From Agromyces rhizosphaerae (GTDB lineage Bacteria > Actinomycetota > Actinomycetes > Actinomycetales > Microbacteriaceae), in contig NZ_BSDP01000001.1 in assembly GCF_027925245.1 (NCBI RefSeq), positions 124,001-188,000 of the forward strand: a DNA stretch of 64,000 nucleotides, given 5' to 3'. The notes beneath the pieces were generated by a model. That model searched no databases. It was not told the origin of the DNA and worked only from the letters and a program-made list of their open reading frames with translations. Within the stretch, counting starts at the first letter, position 1. Each line of letters opens with the position of its first letter. Positions 1-9,216 of the stretch are shown one piece after another. The translations under genes were made by a program, and so were the position numbers.

Positions 1-5
1 TAGAG

Positions 6-881
6 GTGAGATTCGCGCACCTGAGAGTCGACGGCCAACGGACCCCCCGACTCGCGGTGGTGGAGGGCGACCGTGCACTCTTCCTCGACGAGGTGGTCGA
101 CGACCCGCCGCGCGACCTGCAGGACCTCATCGAGCGCGGCCCCGAGGGCCTCGCGCACGTGCGCGGGCTCGCCGACGCGGCGATCGCCGCCGATGCGCCG
201 ACGCACGCCGTCGCCGACCTGCGGCACGCCTCCGCCGTGCTGCGCCCGCCGCACATCCTCGCGATCGGCGCGAACTACGCGGCCCACGCCTCGGAGCTCA
301 AGCTGCGCTCCGAGACCGCCATGACGGTCTTCTCGCTCTGGCCGAACTCGCTCGCGGGGCACGGCGGCACCACGACGTGGCCCGACGAGCTCTCGCAGGA
401 GGTCGACTACGAGGCCGAGCTCGGCGTCATCATCGGCCGGCCCGCCCGCGGCGTGCGCGTGCAGGACGCGCTCGACTACGTCTGGGGTTACACCGTCGTG
501 AACGACATCACGGCCCGGAACATCCAGTTCTCCGAGGCGCAGTGGTCCAGGTGCAAGTCGTTCGACGGGTTCACGCCGACCGGCCCGGTGGTCGTCACCG
601 CCGACGAGGTGCCCGACCCGCAGGACGTCTGGCTCACGACGAACGTCGACGGCCGCATCCTGCAGGACGCGTCGAGCGCCGAGATGGTGCGCTCGGTCGC
701 GGAGATCATCTCGTACCTGTCGCGCTCGGCGACCATCCCGCCGGGCACGCTCATCTCGACGGGCAGCCCCGGCGGCGCGGGCTACTCGCGCAAGCCCCCG
801 GTGTTCCTCGCCGACGGGGCGACCGTCACGGTGTCGATCGACCGCATCGGCGCGCTCACGACGCACTGCCGCGTGGTCTGA
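6..881 (+). CDS. fumarylacetoacetate hydrolase (FAA) family protein
   Basis: Predicted cytosolic metal-dependent C-C hydrolase, isomerase or decarboxylase acting on small 2-oxo acids from aromatic or amino acid breakdown. The 291-residue length fits the family: a short N-terminal domain, then the FAH fold. Seen: the IGANYAAHASELK segment near residue 90 resembles the family GxNYxxHxxE motif; Glu136 and Glu138 in DYEAELG and Asp167 in VVNDITARN sit where the divalent-metal ligands are expected; SFDGFTPTGPVV follows. The GTG at position 6 is taken as start, but only five bases of upstream sequence are visible, so the start is uncertain and an operon partner may lie to the left. Substrate cannot be read: fumarylpyruvate, acylpyruvate and 2-oxo-hept-3-ene-dioate are all possible. 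Confidence 0.85.
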   Translation: MRFAHLRVDGQRTPRLAVVEGDRALFLDEVVDDPPRDLQDLIERGPEGLAHVRGLADAAIAADAPTHAVADLRHASAVLRPPHILAIGANYAAHASELKLRSETAMTVFSLWPNSLAGHGGTTTWPDELSQEVDYEAELGVIIGRPARGVRVQDALDYVWGYTVVNDITARNIQFSEAQWSRCKSFDGFTPTGPVVVTADEVPDPQDVWLTTNVDGRILQDASSAEMVRSVAEIISYLSRSATIPPGTLISTGSPGGAGYSRKPPVFLADGATVTVSIDRIGALTTHCRVV

Positions 882-903
882 CGGCGGGCGCCGCCCCGGG
901 CGG

Positions 904-2406
904 TCAGTCCGACGGCTCCGCCTTCAGCTGCACCACGGGGATCGCGCTCGTGATCGGCTCCATGCCCGACAGCCGGTTCGGCGAGAGCTGGTGGGTCACG
1001 GCCTCGCGGGTCATGAGCCCGGCCTCGACGACCAGGTCGGCGACGGGCCGGCCCGTGCGCAGCGCCTCCTTGGCGAGCTCGGCCGCCTGCTGGTAGCCGA
1101 TGAACGGGATGAGCGCGGTGATGACGCCGACGCTCGAGGCGACCATGTCGCCGAGGCGCTCGGTGTTCGCGGTGATGCCGTCGATGCAGTTGACGCGCAG
1201 CGTCCAGCAGGCCTGGCGCATCCACGTGATCGACTGCAGCAGCGAGTGCGCGATGACCGGCTCGAACGCGTTGAGCTGCAGCTGGCCGGCCTCGGCCGCC
1301 ATGGTGACGGTGACGTCGGTGCCGGCGACCTGGAACGCGACCTGGCTGACGGCCTCCGGGATGACCGGGTTCACCTTGCCCGGCATGATGGACGAGCCCG
1401 CCTGCTTGGGCGGGAGGTTGATCTCGCCGAGGCCGGTCTGCGGGCCCGACGAGAGCAGTCGCAGGTCGTTGCAGATCTTCGAGAGCTTGATCGCGCTGCG
1501 CTTGAGCGACCCCGAGAACGACATGAACACGCCCGTGTCACTCGTCGACTCGATCAGGTCGGGCGCGGTCTCGAGGCCCAGGCCGGTGATCTCGTTGAGG
1601 TGCCGCACGGCCGCGGAGGCGTAGCCCGGGTCGGCCGTGATGCCGGTGCCGATCGCCGTCGCGCCGAGGTTGATCTCGGCGAGCAGCCAGCAGGTCTCCT
1701 CGAGCCGGGCCTTGTCCTCGCCGAGGGTGGTGGCGTACCCGTGGAACTCCTGGCCGAGCGTCATCGGCACGGCGTCCTGCAGCTGCGTGCGGCCGACCTT
1801 GAGGATCTCGCGGAACTCCATCGCCTTGCGGTGGAACGACAGCCGCAGCTCCTCGAGCTCGTCGAGCAGCGTGCGCAGCGAGAGCGACAGGGCGATCTTC
1901 AGCGCCGTCGGGTAGGTGTCGTTGGTCGACTGGCTGCGGTTGACGTCGTCGATCGGGTGGATGACGTCGTAGCGGCCCTTCTCGTAACCGGCGAGCTCGA
2001 GCGCGACGTTCGCGATCACCTCGTTGGCGTTCATGTTCGTCGACGTGCCGGCGCCGCCCTGGATCACGCCGACCACGAACTGCTCGTGGAAGTCGCCGTC
2101 GATGATCCGCTGGCAGGCGGCGTCGATGCGGTCGGCGGTCTCGGGCCGGAGCGCGCCGACCTGCTTGTTGGCGCGCGCCGCGGCCTGCTTGACGGAAGCG
2201 AGCGCGACGATCAGCTCGGGGTAGACCGAGATCGGGCGCTTGGAGATGGGGAAGTTGTCGAGTGCGCGACGCGTGTGCACGCCCCAGTAGGCGTCGGCCG
2301 GAACCTCGACCCGGCCGAGCGAGTCCGACTCGGTGCGCGTCGGCTCGTCGTGTGTTCGTCCCTCCCCTTCGATGTCGGAATGGTGCTCGAGGGGGTGCAG
2401 GATCAT
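904..2406 (-). CDS. aspA: aspartate ammonia-lyase (aspartase)
   Basis: Reversibly deaminates L-aspartate to fumarate and ammonia in the cytosol. This 500-residue protein belongs to the fumarase/aspartase superfamily; the signature GSSIMPGKVNPVIPE lies near residue 335. VIPE after the signature is typical of aspartase, whereas class II fumarase has TQCEA there. TSTNMNANEVIANVA, around a quarter of the way in, is another family block. The chosen ATG is preceded by GGAGAACCC, a Shine-Dalgarno sequence at normal spacing; an in-frame extension further upstream would add about 16 poorly conserved residues and is less likely. It is convergent with the FAA hydrolase gene, 22 bases apart. The first ~28 residues are charged and unusual but contain no export signal. 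Confidence 0.92.
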   Translation of the reverse strand: MILHPLEHHSDIEGEGRTHDEPTRTESDSLGRVEVPADAYWGVHTRRALDNFPISKRPISVYPELIVALASVKQAAARANKQVGALRPETADRIDAACQRIIDGDFHEQFVVGVIQGGAGTSTNMNANEVIANVALELAGYEKGRYDVIHPIDDVNRSQSTNDTYPTALKIALSLSLRTLLDELEELRLSFHRKAMEFREILKVGRTQLQDAVPMTLGQEFHGYATTLGEDKARLEETCWLLAEINLGATAIGTGITADPGYASAAVRHLNEITGLGLETAPDLIESTSDTGVFMSFSGSLKRSAIKLSKICNDLRLLSSGPQTGLGEINLPPKQAGSSIMPGKVNPVIPEAVSQVAFQVAGTDVTVTMAAEAGQLQLNAFEPVIAHSLLQSITWMRQACWTLRVNCIDGITANTERLGDMVASSVGVITALIPFIGYQQAAELAKEALRTGRPVADLVVEAGLMTREAVTHQLSPNRLSGMEPITSAIPVVQLKAEPSD

Positions 2407-2525
2407 GGGTTCTCCATCGCCATCGGTGGTGATGCGCCGGTGGGTCGCCGGCACCCTCCGAGCCTACCGCCGCGGGCCGCCCGGCGACACCGGGACGGCC
2501 CGCGATCCGCGCGACGGCGGGTGGC

Positions 2526-2840
2526 TCAGAGGATGGCGAACGGCAGCGCGAACAGCGCGACGGCGATGGTGCCGAGCGCGGCCAGCGCGGCGATGCCGAG
2601 CACGACGGCGTTCAGCACGATTCCCCAGATCGCCATGGTGCGGTTGCCCGGCTCGCGCGAGAGCGAGACGATGCCGAGCGCGAGGCCGGCGATGGGCCCG
2701 ACGACGGCCCCGCCGCCGGTGAGGATCGAGACGATGCCGAGCACGAGGCTCGCGATGCCGAGCCCGCGGGGCTCGGCGCGGACGGCGCTCGGGCCGTAGT
2801 CGACGGTCGGAGCGGTGCTGGTGGGTGCGGTGGTGGTCAT
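2526..2840 (-). CDS. small DUF4190-type membrane protein
   Basis: A 104-residue protein with a Thr/Ala/Pro-rich N-terminus and then two or three hydrophobic helices. The Gly-rich pattern GLGIASLVLGIVSIL...GLALGIVSLSR matches the DUF4190 type of small actinobacterial membrane proteins, whose function is unknown. The start is set by a TAGCGT -10 box seven bases before the ATG, which predicts a leaderless transcript; an upstream in-frame ATG lies before this promoter. It appears to be its own transcription unit. Confidence 0.75.
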   Translation of the reverse strand: MTTTAPTSTAPTVDYGPSAVRAEPRGLGIASLVLGIVSILTGGGAVVGPIAGLALGIVSLSREPGNRTMAIWGIVLNAVVLGIAALAALGTIAVALFALPFAIL

Positions 2841-2847
2841 GGCATCC

Positions 2848-2853
2848 ACGCTA
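2848..2853 (-). promoter_or_regulatory. -10 box, leaderless promoter of the DUF4190 gene
   Basis: TAGCGT on the minus strand ends seven bases before the ATG at 2840, so transcription should begin at or near the start codon. No clear -35 is visible. Confidence 0.5.
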
Positions 2854-2912
2854 CGGATGCGGCCGGCAGCGCGACATCCGGCGAACCCCCGCATTCCGGC
2901 GGTGGCGCTCCG

Positions 2913-3395
2913 TCACGCGGCGGGCGGTTCCTCCTCGGCGTCGACGCTCGCGAGGTCCTCGGCGAACCGGAACGCCCGGCGCACGCGGCCGCCCGCGAGC
3001 ACGCCGGGCAGCCAGAACCGGGCGTCGTCCCACATCTCGTCGAGCGGCAGCCGGTCGACCCGGTACCACGCGGGAACGAGCTCGTCCGACTCCGCGGGCA
3101 CGCCGTCGAACCGCGTGCCGACGAACACGTCCGACTCCTGGCTCCACGCGCTGCGGGTCGGGAAGCGGTAGGTGAGCCGGCCGCGATGGTCGAGGTCGGA
3201 TGCCGCCACGACGACGCCCGACTCCTCGTGCACCTCCCGCACGGCGGCCGCGAGCGCGGTCTCCCCGGGCTCGAGCTTGCCGCCGAGCCCGACCAGGCGG
3301 CCCGCGCCCAGCCCCTCCTTCTTGCGCCCGAGCAGCACCTCCCGCCCGCCCGCGCTCTCGCGCAGCAGGTAGCAGACGCACACCCGGGGCAGCAT
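2913..3395 (-). CDS. NUDIX hydrolase, 8-oxo-dGTP diphosphatase-like
   Basis: 160-residue pyrophosphohydrolase. The NUDIX box is intact at about residues 39-61: GGKLEPGETALAAAVREVHEESG, giving GX5EX7REVXEEXG. The absence of other domains and the short N-terminal strand MLPRVCVCYLLRE make it MutT/MTH1-like, so oxidised nucleotide sanitation is a reasonable inference, though other nucleoside diphosphate derivatives are possible. It starts only three bases after the 6-phosphofructokinase stop and is co-transcribed with it. The C-terminal tail is acidic (SVDAEEEPPAA). Confidence 0.82.
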   Translation of the reverse strand: MLPRVCVCYLLRESAGGREVLLGRKKEGLGAGRLVGLGGKLEPGETALAAAVREVHEESGVVVAASDLDHRGRLTYRFPTRSAWSQESDVFVGTRFDGVPAESDELVPAWYRVDRLPLDEMWDDARFWLPGVLAGGRVRRAFRFAEDLASVDAEEEPPAA

Positions 3396-3398
3396 GGC

Positions 3399-4430
3399 TC
3401 AGCCGAAGAGGATCTTCGCCTCGTCGTACCGGGACGCGGGCACGTGGTTGAGCGCGCCCGTGGCCTCCTGGAGGCTCACCACCTCGATGTCGGTGCCGCG
3501 CAGCGACACCATCTGGCCCCACGCCTGGTCGTGCACGGCCGAGACGGCGGCCATGCCCAGACGGGTGGCGAGCACGCGGTCGAACGCCGACGGCGCCCCG
3601 CCGCGCTGGATGTGGCCGAGCACCGTCTCGCGCGACTCGATGCCCGTGCGCTCCTCGATCATGGGTGCGAGCAGCTCGCCGATGCCGCCCAGGCGCGGGC
3701 GGCCGAACGCGTCGAGCCCCTTGTGCGAGTGCGCCTCCGACATGCCCTCCAGCGTGAAGCCCTCGGCGACGACCACGAGCGGCGCGCGACCGCGGTCGAC
3801 GACCGACTCGACCCACTCGCAGATCTCGTCGATGGTCTTCGGCTGCTCGGGGATGAGGATGGCGTGCGCGCCGCCCGCCATGCCCGAGTGCAGCGCGATC
3901 CAGCCGACGTGGCGGCCCATGACCTCGACGACCATGCAGCGGCCGTGCGAGTCGGCGGTCGTGCGCAGGCGGTCGATGGCCTCGGTCGCGATCTGCACCG
4001 CGGTGTCGAAGCCGAACGAGTAGTCGGTCGCGGCCAGGTCGTTGTCGATCGTCTTCGGCACGCCGACGACGTTGATGCCGCCCTCGTCGACGAGCCGGCG
4101 GGCCGCGGTGAGCGTGCCCTCGCCGCCGATGGCGATGATCGCGTCGATGCCGTTGTCGTCGAGCATGCGCTGGATGTTCTCGGGACCGCCGCCCTCGCCC
4201 TCGAACGGGTTGGTGCGGCTCGAGCCGAGGATCGTGCCGCCCTGCTTCGAGAGACCGCGCACGTCGTGACGGACGATCTCCTCGAAGTCGGCCTCGACGA
4301 CGCCGCGCCAGCCGTTCCTGAACCCGACGAACTCGTCGTCGTGGGAGATGATGCCGTTCAGCACGGCACCGCGGATGACCGCGTTCAGTCCTGGGCAGTC
4401 GCCGCCGCTGGTGAGCAGACCGATCTTCAT
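3399..4430 (-). CDS. pfkA: 6-phosphofructokinase, actinobacterial ATP-type
   Basis: Phosphorylates fructose 6-phosphate to fructose 1,6-bisphosphate, the committing step of glycolysis. At 343 residues it is normal for bacterial PfkA. Seen: GLLTSGGDCPGLNAVIRG at the N-terminus, IGGEGTLTAA, the PKTIDND active-site loop, and GRHVGWIALHSG. In E. coli numbering residue 104 is Gly (as in ATP enzymes) and residue 124 is Lys (as in pyrophosphate enzymes), the mixed pattern reported for Streptomyces-type ATP-dependent PFKs. The ATG at 4430 is preferred over a GTG at 4439 because AAGGAG lies 11 bases from the ATG but only two from the GTG. Confidence 0.93.
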   Translation of the reverse strand: MKIGLLTSGGDCPGLNAVIRGAVLNGIISHDDEFVGFRNGWRGVVEADFEEIVRHDVRGLSKQGGTILGSSRTNPFEGEGGGPENIQRMLDDNGIDAIIAIGGEGTLTAARRLVDEGGINVVGVPKTIDNDLAATDYSFGFDTAVQIATEAIDRLRTTADSHGRCMVVEVMGRHVGWIALHSGMAGGAHAILIPEQPKTIDEICEWVESVVDRGRAPLVVVAEGFTLEGMSEAHSHKGLDAFGRPRLGGIGELLAPMIEERTGIESRETVLGHIQRGGAPSAFDRVLATRLGMAAVSAVHDQAWGQMVSLRGTDIEVVSLQEATGALNHVPASRYDEAKILFG

Positions 4431-4525
4431 GGGATGCACGACTCCTTGTCGATCATCGAGTGCGGGTGGTGGTGCCGGCCCGGTCCCCCGGGACGGGTCT
4501 GCCGCAGTCTATCGACAGCCGGTGT

Positions 4526-6646
4526 TCAGAGCGTGCCGTCGAGCGCCTGCCGCAGCAGGTGCTGCAGCGCGTCGAGCTGCACCGAGTCGGCCGAGCCCGG
4601 GTCGACGTCGCTGCCGTCGAGGGCGCGCGCCGCGAGCCCCTGCTTGGCGTCGATCAGCTCCGCGATGCGCGTGTCGATGGTGTGCGCGGCGATGATGCGC
4701 CACGCCGTGACCGGCTCGTCCTGCCCGATGCGGTGCACGCGGTCGATCGCCTGCGTCTGCTCGGCCGACGTCCAGCTGAGTTCGGCGAGCACGACGTTCG
4801 ACGCCGACTGGAGGTTCACGCCCACGCCCGCCGCGGTCAGCGAGCAGACCGCGACGTGCACCTCGGGGTCGGAGTTGAACGCGTCGATCGCGGCCTGGCG
4901 CGCGAGCGCCGACTGGTCGCCCCGGATCGAGACCGAGCGCAGCTCGCGCGAGGCGAAGGCGGCCTCGGCCTGGTCCATGACGTCGATGTGCTTGGCGAAG
5001 AACACGACCTTGCCGGCCGAGCGTGCGAGCTGCGCGGCGTAGTCGGCCGCGAGGCCCGCCTTGGCCTGGCCGATGCGGCGCACCATGGTGAACACGTTGT
5101 CGCCCGACTTCGCGCTGCGCGACTCCTCGAGCTCGGCGCTCGCGACGGCGCGGATGAACGCATCGCGCTGGTCGTCGTCGAGGTCGCCGACGCGCAGGTC
5201 GCGGCTGGCGACGAGCGAGCGGAACCGGTCGGCGAGGCGCTGCGCGAGCTCGCGCTCGGCCTGGCGGATCGAGCGGCCGAGTTCGTCGTCGAGCTCGACC
5301 GGCAGGTCGGCGACGCGCTTGTCGGGCAGGTCGGCGGCGACGTCGACCTTCCGGCGACGCACGATGCCGAGGTCGACCACGGCCTGGCGCGCCTCGGGGT
5401 AGAAGCCCTGGTCGGCCGGCGTGAGGCCCGTCTCCTCGAGCCGCGCGAGCAGCTCGGGGGCGGGCTTGTCGCCGTCGATCCAGCCGAGGAAGCGCCAGAT
5501 GGCGCGGAAGTCGTCGACGTCGTTGATGAGCGGCGTGCCCGTGAGCGCGAGCAGCAGCGGGTCGCCGCCGGGGGTGCGCTCGCGGATGCGCTCGGCGAGC
5601 TGCAGCACGTTGCGCGAGCGCTGCGACTGGAGGTTCTTGATGAAGTGCGCCTCGTCGACCACCATGCCGCGGAAGCCGAGGGTCGACAGCCACGACATGT
5701 GGCGGTCGAGCACGTCGTAGTTGACGATCACCACGTCGGCGAACGCGTCGAGGGAGTCGCCGTCGCCGTGGATGACGGTGGCCCGGCGGTGCGGGGTCCA
5801 GCGCTCGACCTCGCGCGCCCAGTTCATCTTCACGACGTTCGGCACGACGGCGAGCAGCGGGTAGGCGTCGGCGACCGAGGCGGCGAGCACGCTCTGGGCG
5901 GTCTTGCCGAGGCCGGGCTCGTCGGCCAGGAGGAAGGTGCGGTGGCCCTCGCGTGCGGCCTCGATGAAGCGCGCCTGGTGGTGCATGAGCTCGAGGTGGC
6001 GCGGCGACAGGCGGTCGATCGCGGGAACCTCGGGCAGGTCCATGGACGCGGCACGGCCGCCCGAGCCCTGCTCGAACGCCTTGAACAGGGGCTGCAGCAG
6101 CTCCCAGTTCGCGAGCCGCCGCACGGGCACCTGCGCCTTGCGCGGCGCGGAGAGGTCCGGGGCGAGGAAGGGGTTGGCGAGCTGCCTGGCCCGCACCGAG
6201 GCCGGCACGACCTGGTTCTCGCTGAGGGCCTCGACCACCGGCTCCGGCTCGCGCGAGATGATCAGCTCGTCGGGGCTGAGCTCGGCGCCCGACTCGAGCA
6301 GCCAGTCGCGGCGGAACCGCTGCGCGACCGTCGAGATCGAGGCATCCGGCTCGAGCAGCGAGATGAGGCTCGTGTCGCGCGCGGCGGTCTTCGCGAGGAT
6401 CTGCGCGATGCCGTCGAGGCGCTTCAGGAGCTCGGCGCGAGGGGTGTCGTCGATGTCCGCGTCGGTCTTGACCCGGGCGCGCTCCTCGCGCATGAGCAGC
6501 GCGATGACCTGGAACTTCGTGCGGTTGGTCGGCCCGACCTTGCCCTTCTGGGCCTTCGCCTCGACCTCGCGCACCTTGCGCGCCAGGATCGGGATGATGG
6601 GCGCGTCATCGTCGCGGGAGCGCGTGCGCTGCCTCGTGCTGGCCAT
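4526..6646 (-). CDS. SNF2-family DNA helicase/translocase
   Basis: 706-residue superfamily 2 ATPase, predicted to translocate on double-stranded DNA and remodel protein-DNA complexes. Seen in order: a ~200-residue N-terminal region of no recognised fold, Walker A DEPGLGKT, the VVPNVVKMNW motif, DEAH box (VVDEAHFIKN), LALTGTPLIN motif III, then the second RecA lobe ending in TQAIDRVHRIGQ (motif VI). Unlike bacterial RapA or HepA it lacks SWIM and other added modules. The ATG is supported by a near-perfect GGAGG three bases upstream; a further in-frame extension into the intergenic region is rejected. No restriction or defence partner is adjacent, so a housekeeping role is more likely than a phage-defence one. 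Confidence 0.88.
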   Translation of the reverse strand: MASTRQRTRSRDDDAPIIPILARKVREVEAKAQKGKVGPTNRTKFQVIALLMREERARVKTDADIDDTPRAELLKRLDGIAQILAKTAARDTSLISLLEPDASISTVAQRFRRDWLLESGAELSPDELIISREPEPVVEALSENQVVPASVRARQLANPFLAPDLSAPRKAQVPVRRLANWELLQPLFKAFEQGSGGRAASMDLPEVPAIDRLSPRHLELMHHQARFIEAAREGHRTFLLADEPGLGKTAQSVLAASVADAYPLLAVVPNVVKMNWAREVERWTPHRRATVIHGDGDSLDAFADVVIVNYDVLDRHMSWLSTLGFRGMVVDEAHFIKNLQSQRSRNVLQLAERIRERTPGGDPLLLALTGTPLINDVDDFRAIWRFLGWIDGDKPAPELLARLEETGLTPADQGFYPEARQAVVDLGIVRRRKVDVAADLPDKRVADLPVELDDELGRSIRQAERELAQRLADRFRSLVASRDLRVGDLDDDQRDAFIRAVASAELEESRSAKSGDNVFTMVRRIGQAKAGLAADYAAQLARSAGKVVFFAKHIDVMDQAEAAFASRELRSVSIRGDQSALARQAAIDAFNSDPEVHVAVCSLTAAGVGVNLQSASNVVLAELSWTSAEQTQAIDRVHRIGQDEPVTAWRIIAAHTIDTRIAELIDAKQGLAARALDGSDVDPGSADSVQLDALQHLLRQALDGTL

Positions 6647-6894
6647 GGTCCTCCAAAAAACTTCGTCCCCCGGTGCGTGCGCACGCGGGCGGATCGCCCC
6701 GTCCCCGTCCCCTCGGCGGTGGCATCCCGGAGATGCGCCCGTCGTGACGGGTGCGCCGAGACCGGTGCCCGAGCGAGATGCGAGCGCCCTCGCGGACGTG
6801 AACTCGCACCATCGGAACGAACGAGCAGGCTCGACCGGCGCGGCCCCCATTCTAGCCGCACGGCGCCGTCCGGTGCCACGACGCGCGGTGGGAC

Positions 6895-6900
6895 TACCCT
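6895..6900 (+). promoter_or_regulatory. -10 box, leaderless promoter of the CsoR-family gene
   Basis: TACCCT ends six bases before the GTG at 6907, predicting a leaderless mRNA. A repressor site might overlap it, but I see no clear inverted repeat. Confidence 0.5.
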
Positions 6901-6906
6901 GAGAGC

Positions 6907-7185
6907 GTGATCGAGGACATCAAGAAGCGCGCGCTGCACCGCACGCGCATCATCGAGGGCCAGCTGCGCGGCATCGAGAAGATGATCGAGAACGAGGAGT
7001 ACTGCGTCGACATCGTGACGCTGTCGCTCGCCGTGCAGAAGTCGCTCGCGTCGCTGAACAAGCTCCTCGTCGAGAACCACCTGCGCACGCACGTCAGCCA
7101 CCAGTACGAGGCCGGCGGCGAGGAACGCGATGCCGCCGTCGCCGAGCTCGTGCGGCTGTTCGAGCTCTCCAACAACCGGAGCTGA
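6907..7185 (+). CDS. CsoR/RcnR-family metal- or formaldehyde-sensing repressor
   Basis: 92-residue all-helical DNA-binding protein of the DUF156 family; members form dimers or tetramers and release DNA on ligand binding. Seen: [14 protein letters not shown] near residues 14-27 and the ligand positions Cys33, His58 and His62. The 25- and 4-residue spacing equals Cys36-His61-Cys65 of the copper sensor CsoR, but the third ligand is His, as in the Ni/Co sensor RcnR (Cys35-His60-His64). RcnR's His3 is Glu here, so metal cannot be assigned; formaldehyde sensing (FrmR-like) is also open. The GTG start is fixed by the leaderless -10 box. The macrodomain gene begins two bases after the stop, so the two are probably one operon. 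Confidence 0.85.
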   Translation: MIEDIKKRALHRTRIIEGQLRGIEKMIENEEYCVDIVTLSLAVQKSLASLNKLLVENHLRTHVSHQYEAGGEERDAAVAELVRLFELSNNRS

Positions 7186-7187
7186 CG

Positions 7188-7733
7188 ATGCCCCGGCTGC
7201 AGCTCGTGACCGGGGATCTCACGCGCGAGCGGGTCGACGCCATCGTCAACGCCGCCAACTCGACGCTGCTCGGGGGCGGCGGCGTCGACGGGGCGATCCA
7301 CCGCGCCGGCGGGCCAGCGATCCTCGAGGAGTGCCGCGCGCTGCGCGAGACCGTGCTCGTCGACGGGCTCGGCACCGGCGAGGCCGTGGCGACCACGGCC
7401 GGCCTGCTCGACGCGCAGTGGGTCATCCACACCGTCGGCCCGGTGTGGCCCGGGCACGGCGCCGAGGCCGACGCACGACGCGAGCTGCTGACGAGCGCCT
7501 ACCGCTCGTCGCTGTTCCTCGCCGCCGAGCTCGGCGCGGAGTCGATCGCCTTCCCGGCCATCTCCGCGGGCGTGTACGGGTGGCCGCTCGCCGACGCGGC
7601 GCGGGTCGCGATCGACGCCGTTTCCGGCGCATCCGACACCCCCGGCCTGGTGCGGTTCGTGCTGTTGAGCGCGTCGACCCACGCCGTGTTCGCTCAGGCG
7701 GCGGCGGATGCGGGCGTCGACGCGGAGTCCTGA
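7188..7733 (+). CDS. macrodomain protein, O-acetyl-ADP-ribose deacetylase-like
   Basis: 181-residue single macrodomain. The ligand-binding loop [23 protein letters not shown] (about residues 20-42) is the hallmark of MacroD-type enzymes, which hydrolyse O-acetyl-ADP-ribose and mono-ADP-ribosyl esters; [12 protein letters not shown] is the second ligand loop. It follows the metal-sensor gene with a two-base gap and a GGAG site, so it may be under that repressor's control, an unusual pairing. Its last 40 bases overlap the 3' end of the convergent NAD-binding protein gene. A partner ADP-ribosyltransferase is not present nearby. Confidence 0.88.
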   Translation: MPRLQLVTGDLTRERVDAIVNAANSTLLGGGGVDGAIHRAGGPAILEECRALRETVLVDGLGTGEAVATTAGLLDAQWVIHTVGPVWPGHGAEADARRELLTSAYRSSLFLAAELGAESIAFPAISAGVYGWPLADAARVAIDAVSGASDTPGLVRFVLLSASTHAVFAQAAADAGVDAES

Positions 7734-9193
7734 GCCTCGGCCTGCGCACGCGCCGTGATGCGGTTGGCCATGCCCGAGAAGATCACGCCGTGGAACGGCA
7801 GGATCGCGAACCAGTAGAGGCGGCCGAGCAGTCCCTTCGGGAAGAACACCGCGCGCTGGCGGTAGACGGATGCCTCCCCGTCGGGCTCGGCGCGCATCTC
7901 GAGCCACGCCTTGCCGGGTAGTCGCATCTCCGCGCGCAGGCGCAGCAGCTTCCCGCGCTCGAGGCGCTCGACCCGCCAGAAGTCGACCGCGTCGCCGGGG
8001 TGCAGCTCGTCGGGGTCGCGCCGGCCGCGCCGGAGGCCGACGCCGCCGACGAGCTTGTCGATCCAGCCGCGGAGCGCCCAGGCGAGCGGGAACGAGTACC
8101 AGCCGTTCTCGCCGCCCACGCCCTCGATCACCGACCAGAGTCCCGCGACCGGGGCGGGCGATCTCCGCTCGCGCTCGTCGACGTACACGGTCGAGCCCGC
8201 CCAGTCGGGGTCGCTCGGCAGCGGGTCGCTCGGCGCGCCCAGCACCCGCGCGTTGCGCCAGCTCGTCTCGACCTCGCCCTCGCGCTCGCGCTCGAGCGCG
8301 AGCCGCACCGCGCGACGGTACGGCGTGAGGCCACCCTCGGGCGGCGGGATGACCGCGTCGATGTCGTGCTCGCGCGCGACGCACTCGAACTGGAGCGACT
8401 CGATGATCGGCACGGCGAGGCGGCGCGGGATGGGGGTGACGAGGTTCACCCACTGGCTCGCGAGGTACGGGGTGAGCACCGGCAGCGCGGCGATCGGGCG
8501 CTGTCGCAGGCCCGCCTCGACCGCGTACCCGTTCATGAGCTGGCCGTAGCGGTGCACGTCGGGCCCGCCGATGTCGAACGTGCGGTTCACGTCGTGCTCG
8601 AGCGACGCGGCCTCGACGAGGTAGTGCAGCACGTCCCGCACCGCGATGGGCTGGATGCGGTTGCGCACCCAGCGCGGCGCGGGCATGTACGGGAGCACCT
8701 CGGTGAGGTGGCGGATCATCTCGAACGACGTCGAACCCGAGCCGATGATCACCCCGGCCTGGAGCACCATCGTGGGCACGCCGGAGTGCAGCAGGATCTC
8801 GCCCACCTCGACCCGCGACGCGAGGTGCCGCGACAGGTCGTCGGCGTCGGGGTGCAGCCCGCCGAGGTAGACGATCTGCTGCACGCCCGCCGCCCGGGCG
8901 GCACGGGCGACGTTGCGCGCGATGGCCCGCTCGTCGGCGGCGAAGTCGCCGCGCGACCCCATCGAGTGCACGAGGTAGTACAGCACCTCGATGCCCTCGC
9001 AGGCGCGGGCGACGGATGCCTCGTCGCGGAGGTCTCCCTCGACGACGTCGACGTCGGCGGCCCACGGCACGTCGCGCAGGCGCTGCGGCGAGCGCACCAG
9101 CACCCGCACGTCGTGCCCCGCCGCCGCGAGCCGCGGCGCGAGGCGCCCGCCGATGTAGCCGGTCGCGCCGGTCACGAGCACTCGTCGTCCCAT
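7694..9193 (-). CDS. NAD(P)-binding SDR-like protein with C-terminal DUF2867 domain
   Basis: 499 residues in two parts. The N-terminal half is an atypical short-chain dehydrogenase/NmrA-like Rossmann fold: [18 protein letters not shown] binds the dinucleotide, and YYLVHSMG is a family motif. The C-terminal half (about residues 340-480, including [20 protein letters not shown] and FHGVIFSGM) matches DUF2867, related to START-like ligand-binding folds. Function is unknown; a reductase or a ligand-gated NAD-binding protein are guesses. The ATG is chosen because GAGGGGGG precedes it and GATGYIGG starts at residue 8. The gene tail overlaps the macrodomain gene on the other strand by 40 bases. Confidence 0.82.
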   Translation of the reverse strand: MGRRVLVTGATGYIGGRLAPRLAAAGHDVRVLVRSPQRLRDVPWAADVDVVEGDLRDEASVARACEGIEVLYYLVHSMGSRGDFAADERAIARNVARAARAAGVQQIVYLGGLHPDADDLSRHLASRVEVGEILLHSGVPTMVLQAGVIIGSGSTSFEMIRHLTEVLPYMPAPRWVRNRIQPIAVRDVLHYLVEAASLEHDVNRTFDIGGPDVHRYGQLMNGYAVEAGLRQRPIAALPVLTPYLASQWVNLVTPIPRRLAVPIIESLQFECVAREHDIDAVIPPPEGGLTPYRRAVRLALEREREGEVETSWRNARVLGAPSDPLPSDPDWAGSTVYVDERERRSPAPVAGLWSVIEGVGGENGWYSFPLAWALRGWIDKLVGGVGLRRGRRDPDELHPGDAVDFWRVERLERGKLLRLRAEMRLPGKAWLEMRAEPDGEASVYRQRAVFFPKGLLGRLYWFAILPFHGVIFSGMANRITARAQAEAQDSASTPASAAA

Positions 9194-9216
9194 GCGTGAC
9201 CCCCCTCGCGCCGAGC

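Noticed and set aside
991..2799. 602-codon plus-strand frame over aspA
   Set aside because: Shadow of aspartase; no start signal or motifs.
4526..6646. SNF2 protein as part of a defence island (DISARM, restriction or similar)
   Set aside because: No methyltransferase, nuclease or phospholipase-type partner adjacent; neighbours are metabolic genes.
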